A stretch of 64,000 nt of DNA from the NCBI GenBank assembly GCA_036272195.1, contig DATAZE010000035.1, positions 1 through 64,000 of the forward strand, in the 5' to 3' direction. Below the pieces are notes generated by a model. It searched no databases. It was not told the DNA's origin and was given only the letters and a program-made list of their open reading frames with translations. Position 1 is the first letter of the stretch; each line of letters starts with the position of its first letter. The stretch is from DASXHY01 sp036272195 (GTDB taxonomy: Bacteria; Verrucomicrobiota; Verrucomicrobiia; Limisphaerales; DASXHY01). Position numbers and translations under genes: made by a program. This document shows positions 37,001-47,162 of this stretch, in pieces.

Positions 37001-40000
37001 CTTATTTCAGTGTTGAGTGGGAGACTCAACTTCAACGGTGTTCCCAACCTGAGCGGCGGTGTGCTGAATTTCGGGATCGGCGGCGCGACTAATTTCGGCG
37101 TCATCAGCATTTCCGGCACGGTCATCCTGGCTGGTGGCGTGGGCGTGACGTTATTGAACGGTTACGTGCCGGACGTCGGCAGCGGGTTCACTGTCATGAC
37201 CTACGGCGCGACCAATGGCATTTTCACGGACTACACGCGGCTGAACGCGGGCAGCGGCGTTACTTTCACACCGGACATTGAAGCCACCACGTTTACGCTC
37301 TCAACCGTCGCCACGAACTTCGTGGCGGTTGGTCCCAAAATCATCAATCAACCCTCCGGCCAGATAATTAATTATGGCGATAACCTGGTGCTGGGCGTCG
37401 GCGTGAGCGGCTCACCGGTTCTCCTTTATCAATGGAGCCGGGACAACGTTCGGCTGACAGGCGCGACCAACGCGGTGTTGACCGTTTCCAATGCGACCTT
37501 TACCGCCGCGGGCGCTTACACGGTGACCGTTACCAATGATTCCGGCGGCGTGATGAGCCAGCCTGCGGTCGTCACGGTCAATCCCGTTGCGCCAGGCTTT
37601 TTGTCACAACCACAGAGCATCACCGTGGCGGCGGGCAGCAACGCGGTATTTAATGTGGTGGTGAAGGGCGCACCGGCCCCGACCTTGCGGTGGTATTTCA
37701 ACGGCACCAATCTTCTCTCGGATGGCGGCCGCATCAGCGGGGCCGGCACCACCACTCTTACCATCAGCAATATCGTGGTGAGCGATGGGGGAAGCTATTC
37801 CGCCACGGTCTCGAACGCCTACGGTTTTGCTGCGAGCGATGGTGCGATTTTGCACGTTGGATTTTCCGACCTCGCACCGGTCAATATCACCGCGCCGGCC
37901 ACGGCCACGCTGGGCCAGGCGTTGCAGCTGGTTTATACCATTACCAATAACGCTTCCGGCAAGGCGGATGGCCCGTGGCAAAATCAATTCTTCCTTGCCC
38001 AGGATGCCCTCGGGACGAGCGCGCAAAACCTGGGCACCGCACCCTTCAACGGCACCATACCCGCCTTTGGCTTTGTCACTGTGACACAGACGGTGATTGT
38101 TCCCGGAAATATATTTGGCACTCGTTACTTCGGTGTGCTGGTGGATAGCAGTATCAATATTTTGGAGATCACCCGCACCAATAACACCGGCTGGTCGGGC
38201 ACGGGCACCATCATCAGCGCGCCGGACCTGACGATCACAAATCTGTCTGCATCGCCCAGCGCTCAATTGGGTTCCACGATCACTGTCAATTGGACCCGAA
38301 GGAACATTGGCAGCCTCGCCACCTTCACCGCCGGGCAGGACCAGATTTTCCTGAGTTCGAGTTCCAACACCATCTCGGGCGCGCGCCTGCTCGCCTCGGT
38401 GGTGGCGGATATTCAAGCGCCCGGCAACAGCCTGGTGCGTTCTCAAAACATTACGATTCCATTGCAGAACAATTTGCCCGCCGGGAATTACTGGTTGGTG
38501 GTTGCCGTGGATTCGCCGGATGCACAGGCCGAAAGCGATGAAGGCAACAATGTCGCTTCCGTGCCGCTGACGCTCAGCCAGCCTCCATTGCCTGACCTGG
38601 CGATCTCGGATTTCTCGCCGCCGACGCAATTAATCCCCGGCGCGGACGTCACCGCAGTTTGGACCGTCACGAATTCCGGCACGCTCGGCATCACCAACGG
38701 TGTCTGGCGCGAACGCGTCAGTTTCACCAACGCCAGCACGGGCCTGCTGACGCTCGGCGAATGGGAATTCACCAACTCGCTGCCCATGGGCGGCTCAATC
38801 GGGCGCACGCAACAGGTCACTGTCCCTCTCACGCTGGCGGCCAACCCGGGATCTCTCATCCTGGCGGTGGACGTCTTCGACACCGTGGTCGAGCTTTCGG
38901 AAATCAATAATTATTTCCTGACCACGAACAATGTCCCGGTTGCGCCCCGCCTGTTCCTCAATTTCTCCGCCGACTCCATCGTGGAAGGGGGAAGCAACAT
39001 TGTGGGAATTATTTCCCGGAACGGAGATACCAACTTTGCGGTCAGCGTCACGTTTTCCAATGACATTCCGGATCGTCTTATCATGACGAATCAAATCACC
39101 ATCCCGGCCGGCGCGGCTTCCGCGGCGTTCAGCCTGGCGTTGCCGGACGATGGCAAGATCGAGGGCACGGTGGTCGCCCATATCAGCGGTGTCGCCAGCA
39201 ATTATCTCGATGCGTCCGGCATTCTCAGTCTCGATGACGAATCAACTCCGTTCCTTACCCTCACGCTGGGCACCAACCAGGTCCGGGAAGGCGGCACGTT
39301 TTCCGCGACGGTCACCCGCAGCGAGGTGACGGCGGATTCGCTCACGGTTTTCGTGGGTGTCGCCGATCCGCTCTCGCTGATGCCGCCTACGTCCGTGACG
39401 ATTAATCCAAATCAAGCGAGTTGCACTTTTACCGTGCTGGCACCGGACAACACTTATTTCGATGGCACGCGCACCAACGCCGTTCGCGTCGGCGCGCTGG
39501 CATATACGGAAGCTTCTCAACCGATTTCCGTGCTGGATGACGACCTGCCGACGATGGCCCTGGAATTGACGCCCGCGACGGTGGCGGAAAATGCCGGCCC
39601 GCAGGCAGCCCGGCTCGCGATCCATTTGAATAGTCCGGCCACGCTGAACGTGGTTGTGGATTTGGAATCGAGCGACCCCACGCTTGCCCGCGTGCCATCG
39701 CAAGTCACCGTTCCGGCGGGGCAAACCTCGGCGGGCGTGCCGGTCAGCGTCATTGACAATAATATTATCGGCACAAATCCGCCGGTCACCTTTGTTGCTT
39801 ATCTTCACCAATCCGGCACTCTGACTCGCCTGGCCCAGAGCGTACCGGTGACCTTGACCATCGTGGATGACGACAGCCCGATGTTGCGGCTTTTGCTGGA
39901 TCACGATCTCGTTAGTGAAGGACTTTCGCCCGCCGCGCACGGCACGGTAACTCGCAGCGGCAATACCGCTTCTGCCCTGGTGGTCTCGCTTGCCAGTTCG

Positions 40001-43000
40001 CTGACCACGGAAGCGACTGTTCCTGCCACCGTCACTATTCCTGTTGGCGCCAGCAGCGCGGATTTCGCCGTGAATTCCATCAGCGACGGCGTGGCGGATG
40101 GTTCTCAACGCGTGGTCATCACCGCCGCCGCGAGCGGATTCGCCGGAGCGCAGGCGGTGTTGACGGTTTCGGATTCGGACCTGCCTGACCTCCACGTCGC
40201 GAGCATTAATCCTCCGACGGTGGGTTTTGCTGAAGCGAATTTCTCGATGAATTACCGGGTGGAAAACCAGGGACGCGTTGCGTCACCGTCAAATCTGGTC
40301 ACGCGTGTTTATTTGCGCACCGACCCGCTCGCCGGCGGCGGCACATTGATTGCCTCTTACACGCTGCCCTCGCCGCTCGGCGCGGGGCAATTTTTCGAAC
40401 AAAGTTTGCAGGGACGTTTCCCGACGGCGGTCGGCACTTACTATTTGGTAGTCGTGACCGATCCGGACGGTCTAATCACGGAAACGCTGGAAGACAACAA
40501 CACGCTCATCAGCGATCCCATTACCATTACGGCCCCCTATGATGCCACCGTGCAGGCTTCCATACACGCCGCCGTTGCCGGGACTCCCATCCCGATGACC
40601 GGTCACGCGCAGCGCGTCATCGATTCTTCACCGGCCGCGAATGTGGCTGTGACCGTTCAAGTCTGGAATAATGGGTTCCGGCGAACGCTCGCCGCCCTGA
40701 CCGACAACAACGGCAATTTCACCGCCACCTTCATACCCCTCAAGAGTGAAGCCGGCATTTACACCATTGGCGCAAATCATCCGGGCTTGACGAACTTCAC
40801 GGAGCAGGATACTTTCACCCTGCAAGGTTTGAGTCTCACCGCGGACAATTCGAACTTCACCATTCACCAGGGCCAGCAGGCTGCCGGCACGATTACGATT
40901 TCAAACCTGAGTTCGCTGGAACTTTCGGGCCTCGCCGCCAGCGTCATTTCCCAACCGCCTGGTTGGGATACCGCGCTGGCGTTGACCAACGCCAGCTTGT
41001 CCGGGAGTGCGACTGTCGGGATGGGATTCACCGTCACGCCCAATTCCACCGGCATCGGGACCATTGTCGTGCGCGTCAGCGCGAGCGGAGGGGTCAGTAA
41101 CAATATCGTTCTAACGGTGGCCAACGCCCCGTTGGTCCCGCAGTTGGTGGCCACACCCACGCCGTTGTTTGCCGGCATGATTCCGGGACAACAGACCATC
41201 GTCAGTTTCAAAGTGGCCAACCTTGGCGGCGCGGCCACCGGTCCGATCAATGTGAATCTGCCGGCCGTGCCCTGGTTGTCATTGGCCTCGACGGCGCCGC
41301 TTCCGCCGTTGAACCCGGGCCAGACCAACACGATTTCGCTACTGCTTTCGCCGCCCACCGGTTTGGACTTGCTCGCCTATCCCGGCTCGTTGCTGTTGGA
41401 TGGCGGAAACGCGGGGTTGAATGTGCCGTTCGAATTCCGCGCTTTGTCCGAGGCGAAAGGGGACTTAAACGTCAGTGTAGTGGATGAACTCACTTATTAT
41501 GCGGAGGGCGCCCCCCGCGTGACCAATGCGCTCGTGGTCGTGCGCGATGCCGTGAGCCATGACAATGTCACGAATGGAATCACCGGCGCGGACGGCGGCG
41601 TGGTGTTCCCAGGCCTTTCGGAAGGCTATTACGAAGTGGAAGTGACCGCCGACAAGCACACCAGTTTCCTGGGCAATACCTTTGTCACCGCCGGCACGAC
41701 GAATCTCTTTGAGCCGTTCATCAGCCGCACGCTCGTGCAATATGTCTGGTCCGTGCAGCCCACGGAAATCGAAGACCACACGCACATCGTCATTGATACG
41801 ATTTTTGAAACCGTCGTCCCGCTTCCGGTCGTGACCATCGAGCCCGCTTACATTGACCTGGCGGATTTGCAGGAGCCGGAAGCTCAAATCGAATTGCGCA
41901 TCAGCAATCACGGATTGATTGCGGCGCAAAACGTGGCCATCGAACTGCCGACCGGCGGGCCGATTACTTTTGAAACCGTCGCCACGGACATTGGCACCTT
42001 GCCCGCGCAAAGTTCCATCACGGTGCCGGTCAAAATCACCTTCCCAACGGCGCAGGGTTCGGTGAAGGGCGCGATCCAGCCGCGCGGGGGCATCACCGCC
42101 ACGCGCGATCAATGCTATTATTACATCCGCGAAAAACACGAGCTCCAGTGCGGCAAGCAAATCAATACCTACTATTCCACGTCCGCCATTCGTGATACCA
42201 AGGCGACCGGTTGTTCCGGTGGCGGCGGCGGTGGCGGCGGTGGCGGCGGTGGCGGCGGCCCGGTGTTCGATGGCGGCCCGCTGTCTCCTTACGGAACGAC
42301 CTCCGGCCCGGGCGGTTCGCCCACATTCTATTCGCCGCGCACCATCCAGCAGAAGGAACAGTGCGGTTGCGAAAATTTTATTCCGACTTGCACGGAATTG
42401 AGCGGCTCCGTTGGGCTGCCGGAAATAAGCCTCGGCGGTTACAAGGCCGCCTTGAAGGCGGCCGGTTCCGGAAAACTCTGCACCTGCTGCGATGAGGACG
42501 GCCCGGGCGTGAAGAAGGAAATCACGGCCAGTCTCGAAGGCGCGATGACGGTGGTGATTCCCATCGCTGGCGTCAGCATCCCTGCCAGTTTCGATTCCGG
42601 TGTATTCCACGCCGAGGGTAAGATCGATTTGGGGGGTGTGAAACTCGATCTGAGTCCGAAGCTCAAGGGCGAGTACCAGGCGACTGAGGATTGCCACGGC
42701 AAGAATCAAAAAATTTGTTATAACGCGGTGGCTGAAGCTGCCGCTGAACTGAAAGTGGAACTCGGGCCCACGTTCAAGATTTCACAAAACGGCAATGTGA
42801 TTGGCTCAGCCACTGCGCAGGCCACCGCCTCGATTAAAGGCGGGTTTTCCGCCAAGATTTCGCATTGCAACGACGGCAGCCAGGACCAGACTGTGGTTTG
42901 TGTCCTTCCCGTGACTGTGGGCGCCGGCGTCAAATTATCCTTCAAGACTCCTGGCGGCTTGGAAACTGAAATGTCCACGGGCGTCTCCAAGGAATTGACG

Positions 43001-46000
43001 CCTGAGACTTGCAACAATAATTCGGCCGGCCTCGTCCACGCGAACGTCATCGCCCCCAATATCGCGGACCAGATCGCCGATGCCATCAAGCAGTCGATCG
43101 AGCGCGGAATGGCAAATTACGATGCCACGCTGGCCGGTCAGTTCCTCGCCAAAAGCGGCATGGTGCCGCACGACAGCCAGCCAAGCGACAGTGGCGGAAT
43201 TTGCGCCCATGTCAAAGTGCAGATTGACCAGGACCTCATCATTGCCCGCAACGCGTTCAATGCCTCCCTTACGTTGATTAACCAGGACCCGCAGAATCCC
43301 ATTCAGAATATTGCGGTCAATGTTCTGGTCTATGATGCCAATGGCCACGAAGTGACCGATCTCTTCGGCCTGCAGGCGCCGACGGTCAGCGGCATGGGCA
43401 ATGTGGACGGCACCGGCTCGTTGGCGGTCAATTCCACCGGCACGGCCTCGTTTATCCTGGTGCCCACTTCCGACGCTGCTCCGAACACGGCCACGACTTA
43501 TTTTGTCGGCGGCACGTTGTCTTACACTGTGGGTGGTTTGAACATTAACATCCCGCTCACTGCCGCGCCCATCACCGTGTTCCCCGATCCGAAACTGCAA
43601 ATTCAATATTTCCATCAGCGTGACGTCTTCGGCGATGATCCATTCACTCCGAACATCATCGAGCCGACCGTGCCGTTCAATCTGGGCGTGCTGGTGCACA
43701 ACATCGGCAAAGGCGCTGCGAAAAACGTGCGCATCGTTTCCAGCCAGCCGCAGATTGTGGAAAATGACAAAGGCCTCCTGGTTGATTTCAAAATCATCGG
43801 CACCGAAGTCGGCGGCCAAAGCGCCACGCCCTCGCTCACGGCGAATTTCGGCGACATCGGTCCCGGCCAGGTCGGCATCGCCCGCTGGCTGCTCACGTCC
43901 ACGTTGCAAGGCTTGTTCATTAACTACACAGCCACGTTCGAACACACGGACAGTCTCGGGAAAACCAATATTTCGCTGGTGGACGACGTATCCATTCACG
44001 AAATGAACCATCTCGTTTATGCCGACGGCCCGTTTGCGGATAACCTGCCGGATTTCCTCGTCAACGACGTGGACGATCCGGATGATTATCCGGATCACAT
44101 TTACCTGAGCGATGGCACCACCAACGATGTGAGCGTGGTCTTGCAGGCTTCTCTGGATGGTTCGGCCAGTTCCAGCCATACCAACGTGCATGTCACCGCG
44201 ACCATGCCTGCCGGTTGGACGTATCTACGGATCGCCGATCCCGCCAACGGCACGATGCAACTCACGGGCGTCACTCGCTCCGACAGCAAACCCATTATCC
44301 TGACGACCAACGTTTGGATCACCGACCGCACGTTTATCGGTCACAGCCAGCAGCCCATTCGCGAAAACATTTTGCACCTGGTGGATTACAACAGCACCGG
44401 TAGTTACACGCTCACTTACGGGCCTTTGAACGCACCCGATATCACTGCACCGAGCAGTTCTGTGACGGCGCTTCCGTTGTTTGTTCAGAATCAGTTCCCC
44501 GTCAGTTGGTCTGGCGTTGATAGCGGTGGCGGGACTATTTCTTATTACGACATCTACGTGGCCGACAATTTCGGTCCGTTCGTTCCGTGGTTGCAAAACT
44601 TCACGGAACTTGGCGCCATCTACCAGGGATTCGGCGGTCATCACTACGAATTTTATTCCGTGGCCACGGACAACTCCGGCAACCGCGAGCCGGCGCCGAT
44701 TTACGCCGACACGTCCACCATCGTCGCTCTCTCGAACAATCCGCCCACGCTTTCGTTGAGCGGCCCGACTGTGGTCGACGAAGGCAGCAACGTGGTCATC
44801 ACTGCCATTGCATCCGATCCGGAAATGCCATTGCAAAGTCTCTTATTTACTCTCGCTGGCGGCCCGGCGGGCGCGGTGATCAACCCGGGCACAGGGCAGA
44901 TTCAATGGCAGACCGGTGAAGGCACCGGTCCGAGCACCAACCTCTTCACGGTCATCGCACGCGACAACGGCCTGCCTCCGTTGTTTGCCACCAATTACAT
45001 CACGGTGACGGTGCGTGAAGTGAACCAACCGCCAATCCTGGCGGCAGTTCCGGACTTCGTCATTACCGAAGGCCAGGCCTTCGCCTATACCAACTCGGCA
45101 TTCGACCCCGATTTGCCGGCCCAGAAGCTGACGTATAGCCTCGGCTCCGGCGTGCCCGGCGGTCTGAGTATCACGCCGACGGATGGTATATTGACGTGGA
45201 CGCCCAATAGCACGCAAGGTGGCGTGACCAACACGATCCGAGTGATCGTGATCGATGACGGCTCGCCGAGCCTCAGCGCGACACAAAGCTTCGCGCTCGC
45301 CGTGCTGGATACCAGCGCGGACTTCACCATTTCCATTGGCAGGACCAATGTTCTCGCAGGAAATTCGACGCAATTGCCGATCTGGTTAAGCACCGGTTGG
45401 CAATTGACCAACCTTACGTTCTCGCTGGATGCGGATCCGACGCGTCTCACCGGTTTCACTGTGGCGCCGATCGCGGGCGGACTCACGAGCGCCACGCTGG
45501 CGCCTGCCGGGGCGGGCCACATGCAATTGAATTTTGCCGCCAGCGCGCAACAACCTTTGGCCCTCAGCGCGCAATTGGCGCAGCTTAATTTCTCGACTGG
45601 CACCAACACGCATTCTGCGTTCGTGTCGATCACGCCGCAAAACATTCAAGGCAACCGGCTCACGGGCGAAGTGGTGACCAACGCCGCCGGTGTCAGCGGC
45701 CAGGTTCTTTATGTGGCCACCGAACCGCTGATGGTCGGCACTGCCGGCGATGCGGGCCGAGTCATCCAATTCTACGGCCGTCCCTGGACCGCCTATCAGC
45801 TTTTGGAATCCGACAAAATTGGCGGACCCTGGAATCCGATCGGTCACTGGGCGCAAACCAACTCCGATGCTTATCCTCTCGCCGTTCCCGGCCTGAATAA
45901 TGTCTTCTATCGCGGCGTGGAATTCACACCGGATCCGCCCGTGCTCGACGTTAATGGCCTCTCGCCGCAAGGGCTGAGCATGACGTTCTACGGCCGCACC

Positions 46001-46144
46001 AATACCACCTATCAACTGGAACATGCTTCGGGGATAAAACAGACGTGGCAAAATGAAGGCACGTGGCCTTTCACAAACTCGTTCCTGTTCCAAAGCGTGC
46101 CCGCCACGAATTCGATGGAGTTCTTCCGGCTGAAAAAGCCTTAG
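34094..46144 (+). CDS. Giant exported multidomain surface protein (4016 residues)
   Basis: The ATG at 34094 gives a clean signal peptide (LLPAVFTAGFVLMATHCLDA). Domains by position: tandem beta-helix-like repeats with DHDxxN, GRIRGGG and GLWDVQNDG motifs (34250-37310); two Ig-like domains (37330-37860); three CARDB-like domains (37864-38935); four Calx-beta-like domains (38945-40175); another CARDB (40185-40530); carboxypeptidase-regulatory-like folds (40540-40830, 41460-41720); 14 glycines (42218-42259) and a Cys-rich segment (42360-42520); further CARDB-like parts; cadherin/Ig-like modules (44735-45310); a cohesin-like module (45325-45700); and two terminal W/FYR domains. No catalytic domain is recognised. 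It is probably a cell-surface adhesin or scaffold. It has its own promoter. Confidence 0.9.
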   Translation: MLNLKRLRLLPAVFTAGFVLMATHCLDAAVITWTNLSGGDWNTAVNWDPNLVPGLSDVAVITNNGVTVTLSSAAAVGGITLGASLDCGTGGATLVMNNQSLELAGPFVINSCGQFAFNNGTLVADTNSSFSGNFFWNGARLSGVVTLTPGSTFHISTDADHDMPNCVFTNNGTVAWTGGRIRGGSSPGTVIYNNGLWDCQNDLVLNSDFGFNGVVFNNSGTFRKSGGSGGTVFTPGVQFNQLSGTIAMQQGVLVLQGGGNFSGGSVPNNAGMVLLNNGNFNLNGTVTGTNVIENGNGELIGANVIQGALEWQQGNWNNASSVTINSGSTVSITTSADHDLPNCILNNNGSVLWVAGRVRGGGTTGTTINNSGLWDIESDGYNLNSDYGFNGMVFNNTGTLKKSVGTAPAATVFTSGVQFNQFAGTLDMRNGQLVLQGGGSFLGGTATNNNGFLILSVGGFNLNGTKTGTNVIENSASLVGTNVIMGGLQWQIGEWNGAASVTISSNSTLFVNTGSDHNMFNTMVTNLGTVTWAAGRIRGGGNNLNPGTMIVNYGLWDVQNDGYPLNDDGGFNNVVFNNFSTFRKSFGANDSSTVITGGVLFNQFAGTIDVRSGQLVLQGSGNLTGGTATNNNGFLILSAGNFNLNGTTTGTNVIENSGHLVGANVIAGALRWQSGVWNDAVSVTVASNSTVFVETGNDHDLANTIVTNLGTVTWAAGRIRGGGNNLNPGTTIVNQGLWDVQNDGYPLNDDGGFNNFVFYNFNTFRKSFGTNANSTVISGGVLFNQFAGSVDVQQGNLVMQGGANLTGGLVTTNTTGNLILSSGPFNINGTLTGPNVIENSGFLTGTNVIQGALRWQNGVWNGAASVTITTNSTVFVETGNDHDLANTVVTNLGTVIWTLGRIRGGGNNLNPGTAIINYGLWDVQNDGYALNNDDGFNGTLFNNLGEFRKSVGNSPSATSIDGVALLNPGLISVLSGRLNFNGVPNLSGGVLNFGIGGATNFGVISISGTVILAGGVGVTLLNGYVPDVGSGFTVMTYGATNGIFTDYTRLNAGSGVTFTPDIEATTFTLSTVATNFVAVGPKIINQPSGQIINYGDNLVLGVGVSGSPVLLYQWSRDNVRLTGATNAVLTVSNATFTAAGAYTVTVTNDSGGVMSQPAVVTVNPVAPGFLSQPQSITVAAGSNAVFNVVVKGAPAPTLRWYFNGTNLLSDGGRISGAGTTTLTISNIVVSDGGSYSATVSNAYGFAASDGAILHVGFSDLAPVNITAPATATLGQALQLVYTITNNASGKADGPWQNQFFLAQDALGTSAQNLGTAPFNGTIPAFGFVTVTQTVIVPGNIFGTRYFGVLVDSSINILEITRTNNTGWSGTGTIISAPDLTITNLSASPSAQLGSTITVNWTRRNIGSLATFTAGQDQIFLSSSSNTISGARLLASVVADIQAPGNSLVRSQNITIPLQNNLPAGNYWLVVAVDSPDAQAESDEGNNVASVPLTLSQPPLPDLAISDFSPPTQLIPGADVTAVWTVTNSGTLGITNGVWRERVSFTNASTGLLTLGEWEFTNSLPMGGSIGRTQQVTVPLTLAANPGSLILAVDVFDTVVELSEINNYFLTTNNVPVAPRLFLNFSADSIVEGGSNIVGIISRNGDTNFAVSVTFSNDIPDRLIMTNQITIPAGAASAAFSLALPDDGKIEGTVVAHISGVASNYLDASGILSLDDESTPFLTLTLGTNQVREGGTFSATVTRSEVTADSLTVFVGVADPLSLMPPTSVTINPNQASCTFTVLAPDNTYFDGTRTNAVRVGALAYTEASQPISVLDDDLPTMALELTPATVAENAGPQAARLAIHLNSPATLNVVVDLESSDPTLARVPSQVTVPAGQTSAGVPVSVIDNNIIGTNPPVTFVAYLHQSGTLTRLAQSVPVTLTIVDDDSPMLRLLLDHDLVSEGLSPAAHGTVTRSGNTASALVVSLASSLTTEATVPATVTIPVGASSADFAVNSISDGVADGSQRVVITAAASGFAGAQAVLTVSDSDLPDLHVASINPPTVGFAEANFSMNYRVENQGRVASPSNLVTRVYLRTDPLAGGGTLIASYTLPSPLGAGQFFEQSLQGRFPTAVGTYYLVVVTDPDGLITETLEDNNTLISDPITITAPYDATVQASIHAAVAGTPIPMTGHAQRVIDSSPAANVAVTVQVWNNGFRRTLAALTDNNGNFTATFIPLKSEAGIYTIGANHPGLTNFTEQDTFTLQGLSLTADNSNFTIHQGQQAAGTITISNLSSLELSGLAASVISQPPGWDTALALTNASLSGSATVGMGFTVTPNSTGIGTIVVRVSASGGVSNNIVLTVANAPLVPQLVATPTPLFAGMIPGQQTIVSFKVANLGGAATGPINVNLPAVPWLSLASTAPLPPLNPGQTNTISLLLSPPTGLDLLAYPGSLLLDGGNAGLNVPFEFRALSEAKGDLNVSVVDELTYYAEGAPRVTNALVVVRDAVSHDNVTNGITGADGGVVFPGLSEGYYEVEVTADKHTSFLGNTFVTAGTTNLFEPFISRTLVQYVWSVQPTEIEDHTHIVIDTIFETVVPLPVVTIEPAYIDLADLQEPEAQIELRISNHGLIAAQNVAIELPTGGPITFETVATDIGTLPAQSSITVPVKITFPTAQGSVKGAIQPRGGITATRDQCYYYIREKHELQCGKQINTYYSTSAIRDTKATGCSGGGGGGGGGGGGGGPVFDGGPLSPYGTTSGPGGSPTFYSPRTIQQKEQCGCENFIPTCTELSGSVGLPEISLGGYKAALKAAGSGKLCTCCDEDGPGVKKEITASLEGAMTVVIPIAGVSIPASFDSGVFHAEGKIDLGGVKLDLSPKLKGEYQATEDCHGKNQKICYNAVAEAAAELKVELGPTFKISQNGNVIGSATAQATASIKGGFSAKISHCNDGSQDQTVVCVLPVTVGAGVKLSFKTPGGLETEMSTGVSKELTPETCNNNSAGLVHANVIAPNIADQIADAIKQSIERGMANYDATLAGQFLAKSGMVPHDSQPSDSGGICAHVKVQIDQDLIIARNAFNASLTLINQDPQNPIQNIAVNVLVYDANGHEVTDLFGLQAPTVSGMGNVDGTGSLAVNSTGTASFILVPTSDAAPNTATTYFVGGTLSYTVGGLNINIPLTAAPITVFPDPKLQIQYFHQRDVFGDDPFTPNIIEPTVPFNLGVLVHNIGKGAAKNVRIVSSQPQIVENDKGLLVDFKIIGTEVGGQSATPSLTANFGDIGPGQVGIARWLLTSTLQGLFINYTATFEHTDSLGKTNISLVDDVSIHEMNHLVYADGPFADNLPDFLVNDVDDPDDYPDHIYLSDGTTNDVSVVLQASLDGSASSSHTNVHVTATMPAGWTYLRIADPANGTMQLTGVTRSDSKPIILTTNVWITDRTFIGHSQQPIRENILHLVDYNSTGSYTLTYGPLNAPDITAPSSSVTALPLFVQNQFPVSWSGVDSGGGTISYYDIYVADNFGPFVPWLQNFTELGAIYQGFGGHHYEFYSVATDNSGNREPAPIYADTSTIVALSNNPPTLSLSGPTVVDEGSNVVITAIASDPEMPLQSLLFTLAGGPAGAVINPGTGQIQWQTGEGTGPSTNLFTVIARDNGLPPLFATNYITVTVREVNQPPILAAVPDFVITEGQAFAYTNSAFDPDLPAQKLTYSLGSGVPGGLSITPTDGILTWTPNSTQGGVTNTIRVIVIDDGSPSLSATQSFALAVLDTSADFTISIGRTNVLAGNSTQLPIWLSTGWQLTNLTFSLDADPTRLTGFTVAPIAGGLTSATLAPAGAGHMQLNFAASAQQPLALSAQLAQLNFSTGTNTHSAFVSITPQNIQGNRLTGEVVTNAAGVSGQVLYVATEPLMVGTAGDAGRVIQFYGRPWTAYQLLESDKIGGPWNPIGHWAQTNSDAYPLAVPGLNNVFYRGVEFTPDPPVLDVNGLSPQGLSMTFYGRTNTTYQLEHASGIKQTWQNEGTWPFTNSFLFQSVPATNSMEFFRLKKP
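34560..36960 (+). repeat. Tandem coding repeats, period about 546 bp
   Basis: Five units within the giant gene align at 34598, 35126, 35666, 36212 and 36761. Units three and four are close to identical over long stretches (offset 546 bp, 182 codons); unit five is offset a further 549 bp and the first two are more diverged. The gradient suggests recent duplication toward the middle of the array. Confidence 0.9.
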
Positions 46145-46187
46145 GCCTCTTGTAGAAAAGTAGTGGTATTCGGGAAATCAGGCGGGC

Positions 46188-46216
46188 GGTAAGTCCGCTG
46201 CGACGGCGGATTTACC
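46188..46216. terminator. Hairpin after the giant gene
   Basis: GGTAAGTCCGC (46188-46198) pairs with GCGGATTTACC (46206-46216) with one G-T pair. There is no clear T run, so it may be a transcript end stabiliser rather than an intrinsic terminator. The gap 46145-46364 has no gene. Confidence 0.4.
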
Positions 46217-46364
46217 ACGTGTCTAAAATACTGCCGCGGACGTGAATCTGCGCTGACTGATTCTTTCGCAGGGCTGAAAAAGATGACGCCGACTAACGTC
46301 GGCGGCTACTCATTAATTGAATGGCTCTGAAACATTTTTCCAATTTATTGCATCTGGTGAACTC

Positions 46365-47162
46365 TCACTGCAGATCATATGCGGAATTATCCGGAGAAAG
46401 AAAACCAGTGTTGGCCGCGACATTGTCCGCGCCGTCTGAATTGGTCGTATAACAATTCTTCAAGGACTCCGCGCGACCGTCGCAAAAGGCGGTGTTGCTC
46501 CGCTTTTCATGCCGAAAACCCTGTGTGCCTGACCAACGCCCGTTAAAGGATTCGTCGCCCGGATTCGGCCAGGGCGCGCGCATGAATTTGTTCGCACCGC
46601 CGGAATATTGCCCGTCGCCAAAAAGCGCGGTCTTAGCGGGATGTTTTACTGACGAATTCTTCGCCGGCTCGGGAATGTCTTCGTATTGTCCGTGGCCGAT
46701 GAAGCTCGTGTTGTAGTTGTAACCTGTGTACGGATCGGTCAGCCAATTCGCGCTGCCCTCAAAGGACGGGCATTGCTGGATTTGATTATTGCCGCGTCCG
46801 TCCCAAAGTAATCCGGGGATTACGCGGTTCGGATTTCCCGCAATGGTGGTCAAATCCCACGCATAATAATAAGTGGTCCCGTTGGCGTCATCGTCGTAAT
46901 AGGCCGTCGGATAAAAATTTTCGCTGTCGTCCGTATAAACGTAAGCGGCGATCCCCATCTGGTGGAGATTGCTCAGGCAATTCACGCTTTTGGCCTTTGC
47001 TTTCGACCGCGCCAGCGTCGGCAGAAGCATTGCCGCCAGGATGCCAATGATGGCGATGACGGTGAGCAGTTCGACTAGCGTGAACGCCCGGCGAGTAACG
47101 GAAGACCGGCACCGTTTCCGGCAGCCGGTTCCGTCACCCGCCCTGTTTAATTGCTGGTTCAT
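46365..47162 (-). CDS. Type II secretion-like pseudopilin (DUF1559-like)
   Basis: The 265-residue protein starts at 47162, overlapping the stop of the upstream gene (ATGA). It has a basic leader and the prepilin motif RRAFTLVELLTVIAIIGILAAMLLPTLA, with the +5 Glu after the cleavage site and the hydrophobic helix. The remainder (SKAKAKSVNCLSNLHQMGIAAYVYTDDSENFYPTA...HPAKTALFGDG...FRHEKRSNTAFCDGRAESL) is the H-X9-DG-type passenger common in Planctomycetes and Verrucomicrobia. It would be inserted in the inner membrane by prepilin peptidase. Co-transcription with a riboswitch-controlled secreted protein suggests a linked role at the cell surface. Confidence 0.9.
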   Translation of the reverse strand: MNQQLNRAGDGTGCRKRCRSSVTRRAFTLVELLTVIAIIGILAAMLLPTLARSKAKAKSVNCLSNLHQMGIAAYVYTDDSENFYPTAYYDDDANGTTYYYAWDLTTIAGNPNRVIPGLLWDGRGNNQIQQCPSFEGSANWLTDPYTGYNYNTSFIGHGQYEDIPEPAKNSSVKHPAKTALFGDGQYSGGANKFMRAPWPNPGDESFNGRWSGTQGFRHEKRSNTAFCDGRAESLKNCYTTNSDGADNVAANTGFLSPDNSAYDLQ

